DNA from: Pelecanus crispus
Taxonomy: Eukaryota; Chordata; Aves; Pelecaniformes; Pelecanidae
DNA: 64,000 nt
Reading direction: 5' to 3'
Assembly: GCF_030463565.1 (NCBI RefSeq)
Contig: NC_134643.1
Span: 178,480,491 to 178,544,490, forward strand
In this document: in pieces, positions 1-13,876 of the stretch
How the letters are laid out: each line of letters starts with the position of its first letter
How positions within the stretch are numbered: the stretch's first letter is position 1
Made by a program: the position numbers and the translations under genes
The notes under the pieces: model-generated
The model's input: only the letters and a program-made list of their open reading frames with translations
What the model was told of the DNA's origin: nothing
Database searches by the model: none

Positions 1-2102
1 CACCAAGAGGTCCCTCCATCAAATCCATGTCTCTCCAATTCAGAGACAAGAATGACATGCAGGACAGTATCAAATGCTTTGCACAAGTCCAGGTAGATGA
101 TGTCAGTTGCTCTTCCCTTATCCAACAATGCTGTAACCCTGTCATAGAAGGCCACCAAAATTGTCATGCACTATTTGCCCCTAGTGAAGCCATGTTAGCT
201 GTCATCAATCGCCTCCTTATTTTCCACGTGCCTTAGCACCATTCCCAGGAGGATCTGCTCCATGATCTTGCCAGGCACAGAGGTGAGACTGACTAGCTTG
301 TAGTTCCCCATGTCTTTCTTTTTTCCCTTTTTAAAAATGGGAAAAATTTCCCTTTTGCAGTCATTGGGAGCTTTACCAGACTGCCATGACTCCTCAAATA
401 TGATGGATAGTGGCTTAGCAACTTCATCCGCCAGTTCCCTCGGGACCTGTGGATGCATCTCATCAGGTCCCATAGACTTGTGTACCTTCAGGTTCCTTAG
501 ATAGCCTCGAACCTGATCTTCTCCTACAGTGGGCAGTTCTTCATTCTCCCAGTCCCTGCCTTTGCCTTCTGAGACCTGGGCGGTGTGGCTAAAGCACTTG
601 CCAATGAAGACTGAGGCAAAAAAGTGCTGAGCACCTCGGCCTTCTCCATATCCTGGGTAACCAGGTCTCCCATTTCCCTCCAGAGAGGGCCCACATTTTC
701 CCTAATATTCCTTTTATCACCAACGTACCTATAGAAGCTTTTCTTGTTGCCCTTGATGTTCCTGGCCAGATATAATTCTCTCAGGGCTTTAGCTTTCCTA
801 ACCTGATCCCTGGCTGCTCAATTTCTCTGTATTCCTCCCAGGCTACCTGTCCTTGCTTCCACCCTCTGTAGGCTTTCTTTTTGTGTTTGAGTTTGTCCAG
901 GAGCTCCTTGTTCATCCATGCAGGCCTCCTGGTGGTTTTGCCTGACTTCCTCTTTGTTGGGATGCATCGTTCCTGAGCTTAGAAGAGGTGATCCTTGAAT
1001 ATTAACCAGCTTTCTTGGGCCCCTCTTCCTTCCAGGGCTTTATCCCATGGTACTCTACCAAGCAGATCCCTGAAGAGGCCAAAGTCTGCTTTCCTGAAGT
1101 CCAGGGTAGTGAGCTTGTTGTGCACCCTCCTCAGTGCCCTAAGGATCTTGAACTCCACCATTTCATGGTCACTGCAGCCAAGGGTGCCCTTGAGCTTCAC
1201 ATTCCCCACCAGCCCTCTTTGTTGGTGAGAACAAGGTCCAGCATAGCACCTCTCCTCATTGGCTCCTCTATCACTTGGAGAAGGCAGTTATCATCAATGC
1301 ATTCCAGTAACCTCCTGGATTGCTTATGCCCTGCTGTGTTGTCCCTCCAACAGATATCAGAATGTTTGAAGTCCCCCATGAGGACCAGGGCTTGTGAACA
1401 TGAGGCTGCTCCTATCTGTCTATAGGGGGCCTCATCCACTTGGTCTTCCTGGTCAGGTGGCCTGTAGCAGACCCCCACTATAATATCACCTGTCCCTGCC
1501 CTCCCTTTAATCCTGACCCATAAGCTCTCCTTTGGCTCTTCATCCATCCCCAGGAGGAGTTCCATGTGTTCCAGCTGGTCATTGACATAGGGAGTGACAC
1601 CCCCTCCTCATCTACCTTGCCTGTCCTTCCTGAAGAGCCTGTATCCTTCCATTCCAACACTCCAGTCATAGGAGCCTTCCCACCACGTCTCTGTGATGCC
1701 ACTGAGATCATAGCCCTGCAGGCATGTGCACGTCTCTAAGTCCTCTTGTGTATTCCCCATGCTATGTGCATTTGCATAGAGGCATTTAAGTTTGGCCTCC
1801 AATGAAGCTGACTTACTGGCTGGAGTGGCTAGAATTCCTTTGTGCTAGAATTCCTGCAGCTGCTCTCCTGCTGACCTGTGATCCTTCTCCAGGCTCTAGG
1901 CATCCATTGCTGGCACTGGCATCAGACTGGTAGGAGTGGGATGGATTGAGGTTCCCCTCCCCAGCAACTTTAGTTTAAAGCCCTCTTTACCAGCTTGGCA
2001 AGCCTATGACTGAAGATGCTCTTTCCCTTCTCTGACAGATGGACCCCATCAGCCCCTAGTAGACCAGGTTTCTCAAAGTGAGTCCCACGGTCTAAGTAGC
2101 TG
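1..2102 (-). mobile_element. CR1 LINE fragment (endonuclease and start of reverse transcriptase)
   Basis: This is a decayed chicken-repeat-1 (CR1) non-LTR retrotransposon read on the minus strand. From right to left it shows the start of ORF2 (around 1802), an AP-endonuclease-like domain with a YRPP segment, a degenerate GDF motif near 1370 and an LDLVLTN segment near 1220, then a reverse-transcriptase start near 195-473 with the segment [15 protein letters not shown]. The coding frames are broken several times, and no single frame spans the element. The catalytic FADD region would lie beyond the left edge. The right end, near 2102, is the truncated 5' side; I placed it where CR1-like sequence fades, so it is approximate. 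It is a dead copy. Confidence 0.88.
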
Positions 2103-5100
2103 AATATTTCCATACTTCCAGCCAAATAATTCCGTATCTCTGTCCAATAACTTCATTAAAGGAGAGTATAAAGGGGAAGATTAAAAAAAAAGAAAAAGGA
2201 AACAAGGTGTCACTCAAAGAAATGACAAGACTGAGAGAATAGTCTGGACCGGAGCTTTTAAGCTGCCACGCTGTGCCTTTCACAGCTGCCTACACTTCAT
2301 GTCATTAATAACCAGTAAATAAGATCTGCAGGTGGGCATATAGGGCACCCTGAGCCAAGAAGCTGTAGCTAGGGCTTCTGCCTCTTAGATGGGTGGCCAG
2401 GCTCATTTGCACAGGGCTGCTTATGTTTCCATACAGAAGTGTAACCCTACTTAGCATAGCTTCAGGGAGGCTGCTACAATACAGAGAATGCTAATTACTG
2501 TAACCAACTGGCAATGATGCATCCAAAATTAAATGGCCTGTGACTGAGCAGATGAACAATTTTTATAGCCCTAAGTTCAGGGAACATGGATATTCTGTCA
2601 AATTAGCGCACAGTCTATTTGGTCTTAATAGGTAAATTGAAGTCTTTTAAAAGACATTTAGATGTGCTATTAAGTTATCAGTGTGAGTGCAACTCTCCTT
2701 CCAGTTTAAAGGTGTCCAATTTGAAACTAAAATAGCTGTAGCCCATTACAGGAGAAAAAGAGAAAAAAAAAAAACCAACACCCAAACCCACACAACATTT
2801 TATGGCCCTTATAAGCTTCATTTTCAGGTGAAGCTGGAACATGGCCTCTGCTCCTATTCTAGGCTCCTGTTCATCTCTTTGTACTCAGGCAAAATTCCCA
2901 CTGAAGTCAGCAGCAGCTCTGAGAACAGAGGCCTTCGGGCATAGACACTGCAGGCTGCCTCCTCAGTCTTCAATTCCAGTGAAATTTGGGTTTTTTTCAG
3001 GAGAACATTGCAAGATCAAAGTTTTTACTTGACTTTCTACAATTAGCTTTAACAAGTAAACGAAAGCCGAGGCCAGACATACATAGTCCTCGATTTTTCC
3101 TGATTGCACTTAGTGAATAAATTACCCATATATTTCAGCACAGATGATATAGCAGTCCAGCTTTCCTACAAGCACTCTCAACAAATATATGTATCCATCA
3201 ACTGACTTTATTATCCTCTTTAAAGTTACCAAAATTCTTTTTCTGAATAACTGAAAATACTTGAGAAAAGGAAAAAATTTGTAAATAAACTATGTAGAAA
3301 AAAGTTCCAAAAGACAAATTTTATTGCCAGAGTGCAATCCTTTTCAAAGGATGTTTTGTAGCAAGTGAGACTTACAAGGAAAGCTATTGGTGCAGTATAT
3401 CTGGCAGAATGGTTCATTTATAGATTTATCAGTAAGCAAGAATCTGACTGCTTTCAGGAAAAGCAGAGTTGTAAGCTGGCTTAGTCTCCCCCCAGACGAT
3501 AAACAGCTGGATCTAAAATCCACTGCACTTAGGATATGATTACAGAAATGTCACTGAAATCAATATCTTTAGTTACTTGTCAGAGTTCCCTTTTTGCTGA
3601 CCATATTGAACTGAAACACAGATGCCCCTTCACCCCAGCTTCCCAACACAAAGTATGGGATTCACCTCATCAGTCTTAAGACACATCTACAATGTCTGGT
3701 CTAGTCACCCTAGGGTCCCTTTATAGGCATTGGAGAAAAACTAGGCACTTGTAGAATATAAGTCATCAAATCTATTTAGGATGTTTATCTGAAGATACGA
3801 TGCATCACATCCTAGAAAGCTCTGTTTCTCTGCAGTGACTCTCAGACATGTTTAGTGAGATTTGCTCATATGTAGATACCTACATGTTTTTGCTGGGTGA
3901 AGAGGAATCTACAAAAAAATTCTCACTCATTCTTCAGACACCCAAGATGAAAGCTGCATACCCTGCATGCCCTTCAAGGGGCTTTTTATGGGTTCCTTGA
4001 AGACTGCATGCACACTGGGAGAGCACCCCTTCGTGGCCACCAGGACTCAAGCAGGGTCATCTTCTCCTTCACCCCCATGTGCACAGAGGGGTGGGGGGAG
4101 CTGCAGAGGTGAGCTTACCAAGGAGCAAAGCTGGCAGAACAGCTGCAGCCGCTGTTGAAGCAGGAATTGATGGATATTGATAACACCGTCAGAATATCTC
4201 TGCAGTTTTCACATTGGCCCCTTTCTCCCCTTCGCTTAGCAGCAGTTCGCTCCAATTGCTTCCATCTTTGCTTTTCTGTTTCTCCGTTTACCTCCTAACA
4301 TAACCCGCCTGGATAGATTTAAAAAACAATAACACAAAGCTTATAGAACTCCAGCAATTGCTGGATATATGTTATATCCTTGCCTCCCTTCCTCTCTTGT
4401 CGATTTAAGATCTGTACAGCAGTCTATTTCTTAACTGTGTTTTTCCTGATACTAGCCTCAGAGGCTGAGTCTACATTTACCTGAGCTGCGGCGTCCCAGG
4501 AGCACTCGCAAGTCTCTGAAGTCATGTCTGACAAGCTATCATCAACTATTAAAAATGGGGTGGGGTGTTTCTGTTTTAATCCGGTAACATTACCATAACA
4601 GACAACAAGAAAAATTACTTGAATATTAAACATCTTTGCTAAACATTATCATAAGCAAGAGTCAGAGAAACCGGGAGTACAGATCTCAGAGGTAAGTCAA
4701 GCAGGAAAGACCTGGGACCGATGTGGATCTGTAGCATCTTACATAGCTTGCTGATGAATGCCTGGTCCTGCAAGGAGCTGTACACAATGCCCTGGTTGCC
4801 ACTGCAATCCAGAGGTCCCTGATTCTGAGCCAAGGGTAAACATGTATATAATGTCAAAATGCAAACCAACACTTTTTTTACGTTTTTAACAAGAAATCCA
4901 TTAGAAAGCCTTTCAAAGATCAGCTGAAGTTATTAAATCAACTCAATCCAATTAATGCAAAATTTAGAGAGACAGAAGTAGCTACTGCATATACTAGCAG
5001 GAAAGGCATTGTTTTTCTCTTACATGATTATGAAGTTAAAATTATTTAATTAAAATACACAGCTTTGCATATTCTGGACTAAAAGAACTCTGAGTATTGA

Positions 5101-7539
5101 GGGAGAGATTGATTTTTTTGAAAAAAAAGAAAGATGCATTTCCATCAACTAGTAGCTCATATTCAGCGACAGGATTCATTCTCAGAAGTGCTGAAGTTGT
5201 TGAGCACTGAGTTAGTGACACAATAATTCTGTGGGAAAACTGCAATTAGGCCATTTTGCAGGTGTCTGCAGCAAAAAGCCAGGAAGAGCTGGGGCACTGT
5301 TACAGTTGTCTCTCTCTATTGCTTTGCAGCTTTTCCTTTTCTTTTTTTCTGCCAGGAAAGACTGTCCAGGATTACGGAGCTCAGTACAAAACTTAACACA
5401 CTGCTCACATTCACACTAGCATCTGTCAAATCACTGGATAAACAGACAGCTGGTTCCCACCACCATACTATTGCAAAGAAATGCTCAGAGGGTGATACAT
5501 TTACTAGATCTCCTTAGCATCCCTCCTGTTCGAAGACGTCAGCTGCAACTGGACTCAGAAACCACTTCTGATTATGCAACATACAGAGAATAGACAGGCA
5601 TCTTTTTAAGGATATAACTGGAGTAACTTAACATATCTTCCATTACGTACGCTTGCTACTGTCCCTGTAGCAGACAATAGCCTGCTTGATTTGCCACAAT
5701 GCAAAACAAACAAATTATGTCCAGCATCTTGACAGCCCATGGACAATGAAAGCAAAAAAATGAGTTTGACTTTGCAGCAAACAGATGAAGAGAACAAGGG
5801 TAGCAAACAGCTCAGAGGTGGTAAGATCTTAAACCGTCACAGCTGTTTGTAAAACAAATGGGTTATTTGGATGTCCTCTGCATGTTGTCTCTGACATGAT
5901 CCTTACAGGATGACTTTTCTGAAACGGCAGAAAAGCACTGTGTGTGACTGAGATTTAAAGGAAGAGGCCTGAGAACTTGCTGTACTATGATTTCATTTTT
6001 TATGGGAAAAATTAGTGCTGAGCATATGCCAAATGTATATGAAGATGTTACATTTCAGCAGAATATATGGTAAATGAGTAGTATATGTTGATTGAGGAAT
6101 AGGACTTTGAAAATTAAACCTTTTTTTTCAATCTTAGCTACATGGATAGTCACAAAAATGATCCATTCCCCATATTACACACATTCAATGTCAGCAAAAA
6201 TAGGGAACACTGACAGGGGTTCACATGACTCCATACTGATGCTGAGGAGTGCACCAGGACACTCTGTTGCCCATGATTTGAAGCTGTATTTCAGAGCCTC
6301 TCAGAAGAGCTCTGCCAGAATAAACACGCTTTTGGAGTGACAACAATGGGCAACCAGTTTTGATTTCAGACATTAAAGATGAGGCTAGGGATTTTTCAGA
6401 GATGTAAAAGATAATGGTTGCTACATGATCCCACCACTCTGAAGTCCTCAGTCAAGTGAGATTTTAGGGAACAGTGACTTATCTTAACATGTTTTAACAG
6501 AGATTAGGACAAAGAACCCAAATGTATTGCAGAGGCTGTAGCAAGTCTGCCATTCAGGTGTTCCTGGCCTGGAGAAATTTGTCATTCTCAGCATGAAACA
6601 GAGCATTCAAAGTAAAGCACAAAGTATGGGGCGGAAAAGGATTCATCTTGCTCAGTGAATGCTTCAGGTCACTCTTCAGCCGTGTGCTCTTACCCCTTGT
6701 ATGTCCATATCTGTGTTTCTTAAACTATAACAGCAAGCACAAACAAAACAAACAAACAAACAAAAAGAAAAATACAGAAAATTTAATTGTCAAGATGGAG
6801 ATTATCAGCTGCAATTGGACCAGGAATGTTAAGCAACATTGCTTGCATGTTACTATTTCAGTATTGTTTCAGGTGTGCTGAACATGCTATAAGAAGGATT
6901 GTGTCCTCTCCAGGCGCTTGGGACTAAAGAGCCCACACCCCTCCTTACCATGTTTCTCTTTAAAAATCCTTAGACTTTCTGTTTACAAATGCAACTCCTG
7001 CAAAAGCAAGTACTGGGTTTACTCCCAGGTGCAAGAGATGCAGTAGCGCACCCTGCAAGAGCACTTCCAGGTACCCTCGCTGCCCTGGGATGGGTCATCA
7101 CCTCACATACGACCTCCATGACAAGAAATACAGCAGGGCTGGGGACATCAATGTATGTACACACAAACACACACCCTCACACGGCTTGTCTGACACTTGG
7201 GAGAGGCCAAAGAGCAGCCAGAGCACTGTACGGCCATCAGGAAGGCACTACCATCTGTGATGGACTACCAGGAATCAGGACATGGCCATGGAGGGTGGGA
7301 TGGGAAAAAAACAGAGCCCTCTTTTCTCCCCTCAGAAAAATCCACACTTACTCTCAAATTACTCCTTCTGCCTGACATGCACAGTGGTCTGCAACTTCCA
7401 GCTAAAGAGGTTTTATAGGTGACAGATGCCAGTCAGCAAGCCCCATGGTATGAGCTGTGGGTACTCAGGACCTTTCAGGAGGAGGTGATAAACCTGCCGA
7501 AAGGTGGCACAATGTGCAGTGGCTGCACTGTTGGCTGGC

Positions 7540-8070
7540 TGCTCAAATTAAATTTTAATAGAACTTTTAAAAATAATTTCAGCGTAAACCACAATGTATG
7601 TGAGTGAGCCTAAATTAATAAAAAACTATCTTTCAAGAATGAAGAATAAATGTAATCTGAGATCAATATTTATGAAGCTGTGATTAATTGACTGATGACC
7701 AAATGATTACAAACTTCTGTCTGAGGCAGCTACTCAAATGTATTAGCTTTGATAAAAAAAAAAAATTAAAAAAAAATACAAACTGGGTCAATGAAAAAAT
7801 GCATTCCTAATCAATTTTTAATAGCACTTAAGATTTTATGATTTTTTAAACTTTCCTTTTAATAATTAATCAGAAAAATGAATCTAATTTAAACAAGGTG
7901 GTATAAGGTGTTCTGTATCTGTTTGATGGTGTTCTTAATGAAGAAATTCAATTAGGGCTGACTTTTCATTATAAATCTCTGGTTTTAAGGAATGCTCTGA
8001 TTGGCTGGTAAACATTTGAGACTGGGAGAATAACGGAGGCAAACCAGCGAACCGCAGCGCTCAGCACAAT
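7540..8070. promoter_or_regulatory. AT-rich candidate regulatory element
   Basis: This is a roughly 500-bp unique, AT-rich segment with many homeodomain-type cores (for example TTAATTG, GATTAATTGAC and CAATTAG) and no coding potential. It ends abruptly at a more GC-balanced flank near 8050. The composition resembles vertebrate conserved non-coding elements near developmental genes. This is inference only; cross-species alignment is needed. Confidence 0.2.
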
Positions 8071-11000
8071 CTACTCATTAAGATTTTACATTGTTAATTC
8101 CAGCCTCCCCTTGCTTCCAAAAGAAAAAAAAAAAAAAAAAAAAGAAAGAAAAAAAGAAAGTCCATGATCTCTGTGATCTCTGTAACTTTTTTGAACTTTT
8201 CTGGTGTGTTGCAGTGCTTTGCCTTGTTCCTTGCAACATCCTTGGGGACACTGGGGACAAATCCTCAGCTGGTAGCAGGCACCATAAGGTGTACTGAAAG
8301 GCCGTCATAATTACAGTTTAAATCAAGACTTCTTGCACACGTGTGTATATTTTGTCAGTAACATACTCCATGGTTCAAACTCGGGAGTAAGGAGGAACAT
8401 CAGAGGTTCAGCAGCAGCCAAAACTTGCAGAATAATGGCCGAAACTTGAAGATGTTCCCTGCATGGATAGATAGAAGCACCGCTCTCCTGAACTCAGTTA
8501 AATCTCTGCAGGTGGAAGGCTTGGAGAGATCTTCCCTGCATAAAAAGTAACTAAAATTTACCCCTCTCCTCTAATACTGCCTATTTCACAAAGGCTCTGT
8601 ATAGACTAGCAAATAAAATAAGCGCAGGACACAAAGCATGGCCTGTTTATCCATACCTCCTGATGGTTGGGACAGTGCCTGGTACAGCTGTCTGTTCCCC
8701 CAGACGGTCTCCTGAAAAGCCCATGGATATGTCCTTAGGCTGAGACATACCATTATGGGTAGGTTAGAGAGTGCCTGCACAGGATAATACTTCCAGAGCT
8801 TCTTCCTGCCCTCGGACATCATTCTAGTATAATTCAGTTTGTTTGGATAAAATATTCCTCTGAAAAAGGGTCTGACGGGAAATCAACTTCTTGCGTGCGC
8901 CTCAAAAAGAAAACGGGGGATAGCCTAACGTCCTAGGCATGCAAGCTGCACCGACTTCAGATATAACCCAGCATTTCTATTCTGTTTGGTTCCTTGCTTC
9001 CTTGCTGGCACATGGCAAGAAAAATGGAAAGTGTCAGAAGGGCAAGATCAAAAAAACCTAAAAGACGTCATAAAGAACAGGGTTTTTCTTACTGAACTTT
9101 GGACACCTAGAAGTAAGATGTCTAGGTCTGAGCTAGTCACTTTGAATTCCTTTGTGGACTACAGAGCCTGAGAGCAGGTATATTCCAATTTAAAAGGAGA
9201 TAAAGTTACAGCAGTTAAACCCAAAACAAAAACCGCATCTGTAAAAGCGATTTGTCAGCTTTTACTATTTCATGTGAAGACTAACTGCACCAAGCTTACA
9301 CAAGACTGTCAATCTCGAACATTATTAAATCGCCAAAGCTATGCTCTTACTCTGCCCCCAGCTCACTTAGCCAAGGGCCAGAGATTTACTTTCTGGCCTC
9401 TGGCATTCATTTTATTTCCTTTCTGGTCGTACAACATTTTTTCCACAGCCCAAAATCAAAACATTGTTTTAAAGAGAGAGGTGAAATTCGCCTTCGTTTT
9501 AAAATGAAAGCCACACGGGAACTCCCAAAGAGCAAGGAGCAAGTAGCAAGAGCAGCCTACAATGCTCAGGCTGTATAGACGGGGTATCTGAGAGTTATGT
9601 ATTTCCGCTGAATGGCCTCTGAATGGCATCAAGAAGAAGGGATTAGGCAGCCAGTGAATCCCTGAGCCGCTGCCTCACAAGTGAGGCCGTCACTCTGCAG
9701 GGCTCGTCAACAGTAAAATCCTAAGCAGGGGGGACCTGTTTTCACCCTTTCTGAAAGTAGTATGATTTAAGGACCACGGGTTTGAATTTAGGCACCCAGA
9801 ATCCCACAATTAAATCACTTCTTTACTCTTGGGTTTAGGCAAATTTCACTCTATATTCCCCTAAATCATGTAAAACCACCTGGAAAACCCTTCTTAAAAG
9901 CTAAAGATCCAGCCTTGTTTCGCAAAGAGGAAACTCTTCAAGGCAAACTCGAACAGACTTCACTGTTGCAGAAGTGGATACTGAGAGTGGATAGTCTGGT
10001 TTGGCAGCTTCCAGTCATTTCTACTTCAGCAGAATGAGAAAGAAGAAAATAAATCAGTGTTTTATATGTATTTGTGCAGGTGAAAACAATGACCTTCGAG
10101 TCAGGTTTTCATGGTACAAAGCTACACATCTAAATGTACCCAAATTATTAGAACCAATACAGCTGCATTACTTACTTTTTGCTTACCAACTTGGCTAATC
10201 AGCCAACAAGACACAAATTTCACTGTTGACACCCTCACCCATGCTCCTCACTGTCTCTGCACAACATGCTGTTGGGAAACATGCACAGATCTAAAATATA
10301 GATGATTTATGCACTTTAAGTCAAAAATACAGTAACTTTATTTGGCTTTATGAGTCAAACAATAGGAGTCTCAAGTTGAAAAGTCTTAACTGGCTCAGTT
10401 TAGCACTCTGACCAGTTTATTTTGTCCTAAATCAGTTCCTTTCAAGCTCTCATCAAAGAACTTTTCATTTTTGTAATAGATAACGTTTCATATTTTCACT
10501 ATTAATCATCTCAAGGTTTCTGAGATTTCAAAAGCAGATAGTGAAGTGGCTGAAGCATTTCACAAATAAAGCCCTGATCCTGGGAGATCATTTGTGGTTA
10601 GGTTCTCGCTTTTAACCCATCCTTTTAACCACCCTTTCTCTGTAGATTGACTAACAGCAGCGGCCAGACACCCATCTCCTGCCTGCCTGTTTGATCCTTA
10701 CACCCCAGTGCCTCCGCAGAGGCATGCCAGGCATTCCAGGAAGTTTTTTATCTGTTTCATTCTGGCTCCAGCCCTACTGCAAAAGCACCCTCCATGCTAC
10801 ACTGACACCGATGTTAGGTAGCCTGGACTCTTTAAATGTTTGTTACCTCCTGCAGTCACATTACATTTCTCAGCTCCCCTTAGCTGCAGCAGATTGTTAC
10901 CCCTCCAGCTCCCTTCTCCTCGCTCTCTGCGGTCTCTTTCTCTCTCAGCACTACAGAATTAAATATTTTCCATGCCCCTGAAGAGTTAGTAACATCATCA

Positions 11001-11649
11001 CATAAATTTCAACTAAACCTCAGGCGCTACTAGATCACAAATAATTTTTGAAGTATTCATTCACTGACTAGGCATCTAACTTCAGCAGAGATCTGCTAAA
11101 CAAATAAGTTTAACCTCCTTACACAGAAAATATATTCCTTTTAGCAGCTTATTCAGAAAAATAAGCTCCTTTACAAGCTATTTTTGGTTGAGAGAAAATG
11201 TATTCATCCCAACAGAGCTTGTTCTCTAACAGGTCACTTTCCAGTTACATACACTTTTTTGAAGCAGTGGAAGTCATGCCTTTGAAAGGGTTCCTGCTTT
11301 ATCCCAGATTCATTTAAAAGAGTTTCACATGTCAACTGTAAGATGCATTTCCTTGCTTTTGATTTCTCTTTCATGCATTTACCCTTTCTGCTCTTTGTAT
11401 TGTCTATTCACATTTTTTCAATAAAAATCAATATAAAAATAAAGCTAAGAAAGGTAAATAACACGGATTCACTGCATTCCTGTGCAGTTAGCTGGCTGCA
11501 CGATAAACACACTCAACTATTTCAGGCTCCAGTGGTTCTCTTTAAAGCTCAAAACCCAATAATTTTACATTTCTCTTGCAAAAATTCTCTGAGCACCCTC
11601 CTACCTAAATGGCAGGTTAATCGTGCCAGGACTGAAAGCATCTCCTCAT

Positions 11650-12075
11650 AGTGGCTGTCCACTCATTCCTGTTTATGACAATTAACAGTACGTCCATTAA
11701 GTTGCTAATTGGTTCTTTTTTTTACTTGACATTAAATCAGTTATTCTGAAATTTACTAAAAATTGTTGTGTTTTAACATGTGAACGTTCAATCTTTATCA
11801 AGCGTGTATTATTCAAACCTGTCCTTTCCCACCTCAGGATACGTCACCATCAAAGCCGCCAGGCCTTGTCTACACCGGAATGTCACCATGGATTAGTTTG
11901 CTCGCTTTATTTGCAGTGACTCACCTGTATCAAATTAAAATGCATCTGTGCAACTCTGCTATGTCGGCCTAAGATACTTTCCTTGTTAATCATTGCATCC
12001 ACAACTTTACACTTGTTTGAATTAGCTGCTCAGCATTCTAAGCATTTATCATGTGTTAAATCACTCAGGTCTATA
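11650..12075. promoter_or_regulatory. AT-rich candidate regulatory element
   Basis: Non-repetitive sequence with clustered motifs: ATTAA and TAATTGG near 11690-11710, a TGACTCA-type AP-1 site next to CACCTG near 11918-11927, and AAAATGCAT near 11937-11945. There is no coding signal. It looks like an enhancer-type element of the OBI1-POU4F1 neighbourhood, inferred from composition only. Confidence 0.2.
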
Positions 12076-12887
12076 ATCTTCAACACGCTGTGGCACGTTG
12101 ACAAGAAACTACAGGAATCCTGGGACTGAGGTCAAGCAAGCAGACTCCTAGGAGCCTCCCGTCCCACCAGCACTGGTTCCCAGCTGCTCTCTGGCAGCCC
12201 AGGAAGCGCAACACCAAGGCTCCATGATTTGGAGAGTCTTCGGTGCAAGCCAGGTGGCAGACACGAATTTTCATCCGTGGATTTGGCCCCTTGGTTTCCG
12301 TGGATCAGGACGGGATATTTCATCAGGCATCGTTAGGCAAGCACCACCAGCCACGGCGCTCGCAGGGCTTGGGGGCCTTATCGCAGTCCTCATTTCCTTG
12401 GTGCCCTCTAAGCCGCAGCCGTGTGGGCTGTGAAAATCCCACCCGAGCTGACAGACCATGCTTTGGGCCAAGAAGCGAGGGGTTTCGGCCGAGCCACCTG
12501 TGCAGCTGGAGGGCAGCGCAGGAGCCGAGGGGCAATGCCAGGTGCCAGCCCGCTGCTGGCTACGGGCTGCTGCAGCCGGACGTGAGGCGGTGGGGAGAGG
12601 GGGCTCATGCCCCGGGATTTTCCCCAGGAACGTGTTCCCATTATGTATTTTGGAGGAGGGGGGGAAAAAAAAAAAAAGGGACATGGGGAAAAGCGCAGAG
12701 GAAGGCTCGGGGGAATTAACAGGATTAAGACAGCCGGTTTATTTAATTCAGCACAATGAAACCTGAGGGAGGGATAGATTTATAAGGGGAAGAACAGCCC
12801 CTGTAACCGTGGCAGCTGCCTCCTGCGAGGGCTTTTTCCCAAGCGCTCCCCACGGCCCTGCATTTCCCCTCAGGAAGGCCACACATA

Positions 12888-13876
12888 GGCCAAAGCTCCG
12901 CGGGCTCCCCTAGGCCAAAGCTCCGCGGGCTCCCCCAGGCCAAAGCTCCGCGGGCTCCCCCAGGCCAAAGCTCCGCGGGCTCCCCCAGGCCAAAGCTCCG
13001 CGGGCTCCCCCAGGCCAAAGCTCCGCGGGCTCCCCCAGGCCAAAGCTCCGCGGGCTCCCCTAGGCCAAAGCTCCGCGGGCTCCCCAGGCCAAAACTCCGC
13101 GGGCTCCCCCACGCCAAAGCTCCGCGGGCTCCCCCAGGCCAAAGCTCCGCAGGGACCCCAGGCCAAAGCTCCGCGGGCTCCCCCAGGCCAAAGCTCCGCG
13201 GGCTCCCCCAGGCCAAAGCTCCGCGGGGACCCCAGGCCAAAGCTCCGCGGGGACCCCAGGCCAAAGCTCCGCGGGGACCCCAGGCCAAAGCTCCGCGGGC
13301 TCCCCAGTCCAGAGCTCCGCGGGCTCCCCTAGGCCAAAGCTCCACGGGCTCCCCTAGGCCAAAGCTCCGCAGGCTCCCCAGGCCAAAGCTCCGCGGGCTC
13401 CCCAGGCCAAAACTCCGTGGGCTCCCTAGTCCAGAGCTCCGCGGGCTCCCCTAGGCCAAAGCTCCGCGGGCTCCCCTAGGCCAAAGCTCCGCGGGCTCCC
13501 CAGGCCAAAACTCCGCGGGCTCCCCTAGGCCAAAGCTCCGCGGGCTCCCCAGGCCAAAGCTCTGCGGGCTCCCCTAGGCCAAAGCTCCGCGGGCTCCCCT
13601 AGGCCAAAGCTCCGCGGGCTCCCCAGGCCAAAACTCCGTGGGCTCCCTAGTCCAGAGCTCCGCGGGCTCCCCTAGGCCAAAGCTCCGCGGGCTCCCCCAC
13701 GCCAAAGCTCCGCGGGCTCCCCTAGGCCAAAGCTCCGCGGGCTCCCCAGGCCAAAACTCCGTGGGCTCCCTAGTCCAGAGCTCCGCGGGCTCCCCTAGGC
13801 CAAAGCTCCGCGGGCTCCCCTAGGCCAAAGCTCCGCGGGCTCCCCTAGGCCAAAGCTCCACGGGCTCCCCTAGGCC
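12888..13876. repeat. GC-rich 24/25-bp minisatellite upstream of OBI1
   Basis: About 40 head-to-tail copies of a 24- or 25-bp unit built around AGGCCAAAGCTCCGCGGG followed by CTCCCC, CTCCCCT, CTCCCCC or GACCCC. Several variant units recur in the same order (a CCAAAACTCCGTGGG unit, then a TAGTCCAGAGCTCC unit), which indicates later duplication of multi-unit blocks. The array ends within 400 bp of the OBI1 start codon and merges into its CpG island. Long minus-strand open frames across it are by-products of the repeat. Confidence 0.95.

Larger units (their letters stand above)
2103..12887. other. Intergenic DNA upstream of OBI1, no gene recognised
   Basis: I see no exon with convincing splice sites and protein similarity here; the short open frames are chance. 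Low-complexity pieces include A-runs near 2767, 7757, 8122-8143 and 12664. Two stretches are strikingly AT-rich and dense in TAAT-type and ATTA-type motifs without being simple repeats (about 7540-8070 and 11650-12075). They resemble conserved regulatory DNA but were not tested by alignment. From about 12200 the GC content rises toward the minisatellite. Confidence 0.6.

Noticed and set aside
12743-13345. 200-codon minus-strand frame in the minisatellite
   Set aside because: It is a translation of the 24/25-bp repeat, shifting frame between variants, with no splice or start support.
12888-13876. Possible CRISPR-like array
   Set aside because: The units are contiguous with no unique spacers, and the window is vertebrate DNA.
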